From: Picosynechococcus sp. PCC 7003
Lineage (GTDB): Bacteria; Cyanobacteriota; Cyanobacteriia; Cyanobacteriales; MRBY01
DNA: 64,000 nt
NCBI RefSeq assembly: GCF_001693255.1
Contig: NZ_CP016474.1
Location: forward strand, 700,661-764,660
Reading direction: 5' to 3'
In this document: one piece after another, positions 61,970-64,000 of the stretch
Layout of the letters: every line of letters begins with the position of its first letter
Position numbering within the stretch: position 1 is the stretch's first letter
The notes under the pieces: model-generated
What the model was told of the DNA's origin: nothing
Databases searched by the model: none
Seen by the model: only the letters and a program-made list of their open reading frames with translations
Translations under genes and position numbers: made by a program

Positions 61970-63769
61970 CTAGTCTCCCAACATATGCAGACGATAGAGG
62001 CTGGCGTATAGCCCATTTTGGGCGAGCAGTTGATCGTGGTTCCCCGTTTCAAGAATTTCCCCTTGCTTCAGGACAATGATCTTATCCACATCCCGGATGG
62101 TCGAGAGACGGTGGGCAATAATAATCGCTGTGCGGTCTTCGAGGAGTTGTTCTAGGGCTGACTGGATTAAAGCCTCTGTGCCCACATCCAGACTTGCCGT
62201 CGCTTCATCAAGTACCAGAATTTTCGGATCGCGGATGGCCACCCGGGCAAAGGCCAGTAGTTGTTTTTGGCCCCCAGAAAGATTTGTCCCCCGTTCCCGG
62301 AGGGCTGTGCGATACCCTTGGGGCAGTTCTTCGATGAGTTGATCGACGTTGGTTAGCACTGCGGCTTGCTTTACCGCCTCAAAGGGATACTCTTCTCCCA
62401 GGGTAATATTGCGTTGGACATCCCCAGCAAAAAGAAAACTTTCTTGGAGGATCACGCCAATGTGCCGCCGCAGATCTTCTTGGGGGAGGTCACGAATATC
62501 AATGCCATCGACGAGAATGCGTCCTTCACTAGGGTCGTACAGGCGACAGAGTAACCGGATGATTGAACTTTTGCCGGCACCCGTTGGCCCCACAAGGGCG
62601 ATTTTTTCACCGGGTTTAATCTTGAAATTTAGGTTTTTTAGGACATATTCCCCAGGTTTATAGCCAAAGGAAACGTTATCAAAAATAATTTCACCGGAGG
62701 CAGAATCCGAGAGATTTAAAGAAGTCGTTAAATGTTGTTGTTTATCTTGGATTTCGATGGGCTCCGACATTAACTCTGTCACCCGTTCGATGGCCGTCAA
62801 CCCCGACTGGAACATGGTGAACTTGTCGGCAAATTGACGCAGGGGATTAAATAACCGCTGGGAGTAGAGGATAAAGGCGGACAGCACCCCAAAGCTCAGG
62901 GCATCCTGGAAAATCAGCCAGCCTCCCAACCAAAGCACTCCGGCGATCGCCACCAGGGAAATCCACTCCAGGGTGGCAGAAACCGCTGAGTCATGGAAGA
63001 TGGTTTTATTAACGGCCAAACGATAGCGATCATTAACGGTGCGGAATAACTCTGCATTTAGCGCTTCCCGACGGAATAATTGCACGATATTAATCCCCGC
63101 GACATTTTCCTGGAGCATCGCGTTCAGTTGGGAGAGTTCTTCCCGGGCTTGGTAGTTGGCTTTGCGGTATTGTCCCTGGAAATACACGATCAAAAAGGTG
63201 ACAGGCAACAACATCAACATGAGGAGCGTCGCTAGCTGCCATTGCAACAGGAAAATCGACACAATAATCACGGCCAGGGAAATGACATCATTCACAATGC
63301 CGATCGCCCCACTGGCAAAAACATCGCCCAGGGCTTCCACGTCATTGGTTAAACGGGTGACGAGCTTGCCGACGGGCATCCGGTCAAAGAAGCGCGAAGA
63401 AAGGGACGTGACGTGATCAAATAAATCCTGGCGTACTCCTGCGGTAATTTCTTGGCCCACTTTTTGGACAAGGTAGCCTTGGATCGAGGTAAAGGCCAGG
63501 CGAATCACAATGGTAGCTAAGAGAATCCAGATTAAACGGTTAATCCCTTCTGAAATGCTGAGATCAGCGAGGATGCCCCACACTGTTTCGCCCCGCAACA
63601 GGGAAACGGCCTGACCGACAACGAGGGGTTGCACAGCACCGGCGATCGCCAAGGGGATCAGCAAAATAATCGACACAGCGAGGGTAATTAGATTTTTCTT
63701 GGCATAGGGAAGGAGCTTCCCGGCCAGTTGCCAATCATTTTTCGGAGCAGAAGAGGATGCGATCGCCAT
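61970..63769 (-). CDS. Second ABC half-exporter
   Basis: 599 residues. The exporter membrane domain (about 25-320) is followed by the ATPase: Walker A GPTGAGKSS, Q-loop ILQESFLF, signature LSGGQKQLL, Walker B ILVLDEATASLD and IIAHRLST. It resembles MsbA/HlyB-type lipid or drug exporters. ATG 63769. Its substrate is unknown; it differs from the exporter at 13741-15522 in signature details. It ends 62 bp before the 57-residue gene start, on the same strand. Confidence 0.92.
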   Translation of the reverse strand: MAIASSSAPKNDWQLAGKLLPYAKKNLITLAVSIILLIPLAIAGAVQPLVVGQAVSLLRGETVWGILADLSISEGINRLIWILLATIVIRLAFTSIQGYLVQKVGQEITAGVRQDLFDHVTSLSSRFFDRMPVGKLVTRLTNDVEALGDVFASGAIGIVNDVISLAVIIVSIFLLQWQLATLLMLMLLPVTFLIVYFQGQYRKANYQAREELSQLNAMLQENVAGINIVQLFRREALNAELFRTVNDRYRLAVNKTIFHDSAVSATLEWISLVAIAGVLWLGGWLIFQDALSFGVLSAFILYSQRLFNPLRQFADKFTMFQSGLTAIERVTELMSEPIEIQDKQQHLTTSLNLSDSASGEIIFDNVSFGYKPGEYVLKNLNFKIKPGEKIALVGPTGAGKSSIIRLLCRLYDPSEGRILVDGIDIRDLPQEDLRRHIGVILQESFLFAGDVQRNITLGEEYPFEAVKQAAVLTNVDQLIEELPQGYRTALRERGTNLSGGQKQLLAFARVAIRDPKILVLDEATASLDVGTEALIQSALEQLLEDRTAIIIAHRLSTIRDVDKIIVLKQGEILETGNHDQLLAQNGLYASLYRLHMLGD

Positions 63770-63795
63770 GGAGATTTTTCAAGAAATGCAGACAT

Positions 63796-64000
63796 CTAGT
63801 ATATCGATTGATCACCGTAGAGGTGGGCGATTTGGGCGTCACTGACCGTTGTGGTGGGCTGATCGAACAGAATTTGGCCGGCTTTGAGACCAATTAGGCG
63901 ATCGCAATGGCTCCGGGCAAACTCCAAGGAGTGGAGGCTAACAACGAGGGTTTTTCCCTGGGTTTCACAAAGCTGCACCAGTAAATCCATCATTTCCCGA
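63796..64000 (-). CDS. C-terminal end of an ABC transporter ATPase
   Basis: The last 68 codons; the gene runs off the right edge. GKTLVVSLHSLEFARSHCDRLIGLKAGQILFD is the region of the switch histidine and D-loop helix of an ABC ATPase, and the form SLHSLEFAR...RLIGLKAG resembles phosphonate/phosphite PhnC-type ATPases. The Walker A and B motifs lie outside the window, so the ligand is uncertain. It is 26 bp upstream of the half-exporter gene. Confidence 0.7.
   Translation of the reverse strand, partial: REMMDLLVQLCETQGKTLVVSLHSLEFARSHCDRLIGLKAGQILFDQPTTTVSDAQIAHLYGDQSIY

Noticed and set aside
1-64000. Dense GCGATCGC octamers as a sign of transfer or a mobile element
   Set aside because: This is the known HIP1 sequence, spread through most of this cyanobacterial DNA, and it does not mark a particular island.

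Overview
The window looks like chromosomal DNA of a unicellular cyanobacterium. It carries photosystem II genes (psbH with psbN on the opposite strand), a phycobilisome rod-core linker (cpcG), the aerobic chlorophyll cyclase (acsF), hemE, a tocopherol-type prenyltransferase and ictB. The octamer GCGATCGC (HIP1) is scattered densely through genes and spacers. A cobalamin riboswitch in front of a btuB, phosphodiesterase, btuF order matches what is known from the Synechococcus sp. PCC 7002 (Picosynechococcus) group, so that genus is my best guess; this rests on memory, not on a search.

Layout. 1-3.6 kb: a minus-strand vitamin B12 uptake operon that runs off the left edge, with a promoter, an aptamer and a long leader that holds a 32-codon small ORF. 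3.6-10 kb: an ATP-grasp ligase, comEC and gyrA, then a repeat-rich spacer. 10-13.2 kb: a peptide-type permease, an isoaspartyl peptidase and hemE. 13.2-16.2 kb: a zinc-ribbon membrane protein, an ABC half-exporter and a PIN toxin-antitoxin pair. 16.2-22.6 kb: dxr, a methyltransferase, dacB, ndk, a PspA-like protein and a SPOR-like membrane protein. 23-25.4 kb: cpcG, a HAD phosphatase, psbN/psbH. 25.4-34 kb: a Ser/Thr kinase with TPRs, a DUF3352 protein, a serine-less esterase-like protein, the RimK and RimB-like pair, an ABC-2 permease and a DUF4330 protein.

34-43.5 kb: a hybrid histidine kinase whose GAF domain looks like a cyanobacteriochrome, ictB, and a minus-strand run grpE, dnaK, dnaJ, tusA-like, rsgA, the last three joined by ATGA overlaps. 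43.9-49 kb: pilB, pilT, pilC and an unknown gene, divergent from grpE. 49-55 kb: glycosyltransferase-like, MidA-like, phytyltransferase, hydrolase, ABC ATPase, inositol-phosphatase family. 55.2-64 kb: acsF, an ArsR/CDF metal module with candidate operators, typA, an apparently frameshifted membrane gene, a glcE-like gene, a second ABC half-exporter and the end of another ABC ATPase.

This is mostly ordinary core genome. The least explained items are the leader sORF between the B12 aptamer and btuB, a 37-bp dispersed repeat whose two versions differ in a way that keeps its hairpin, the serine-less esterase, a ComEC without metallo-beta-lactamase ligands, the bilin-type GAF domain between two altered receiver domains, and the interrupted gene near 60 kb. 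I saw no tRNA, rRNA, CRISPR array, prophage or insertion sequence.
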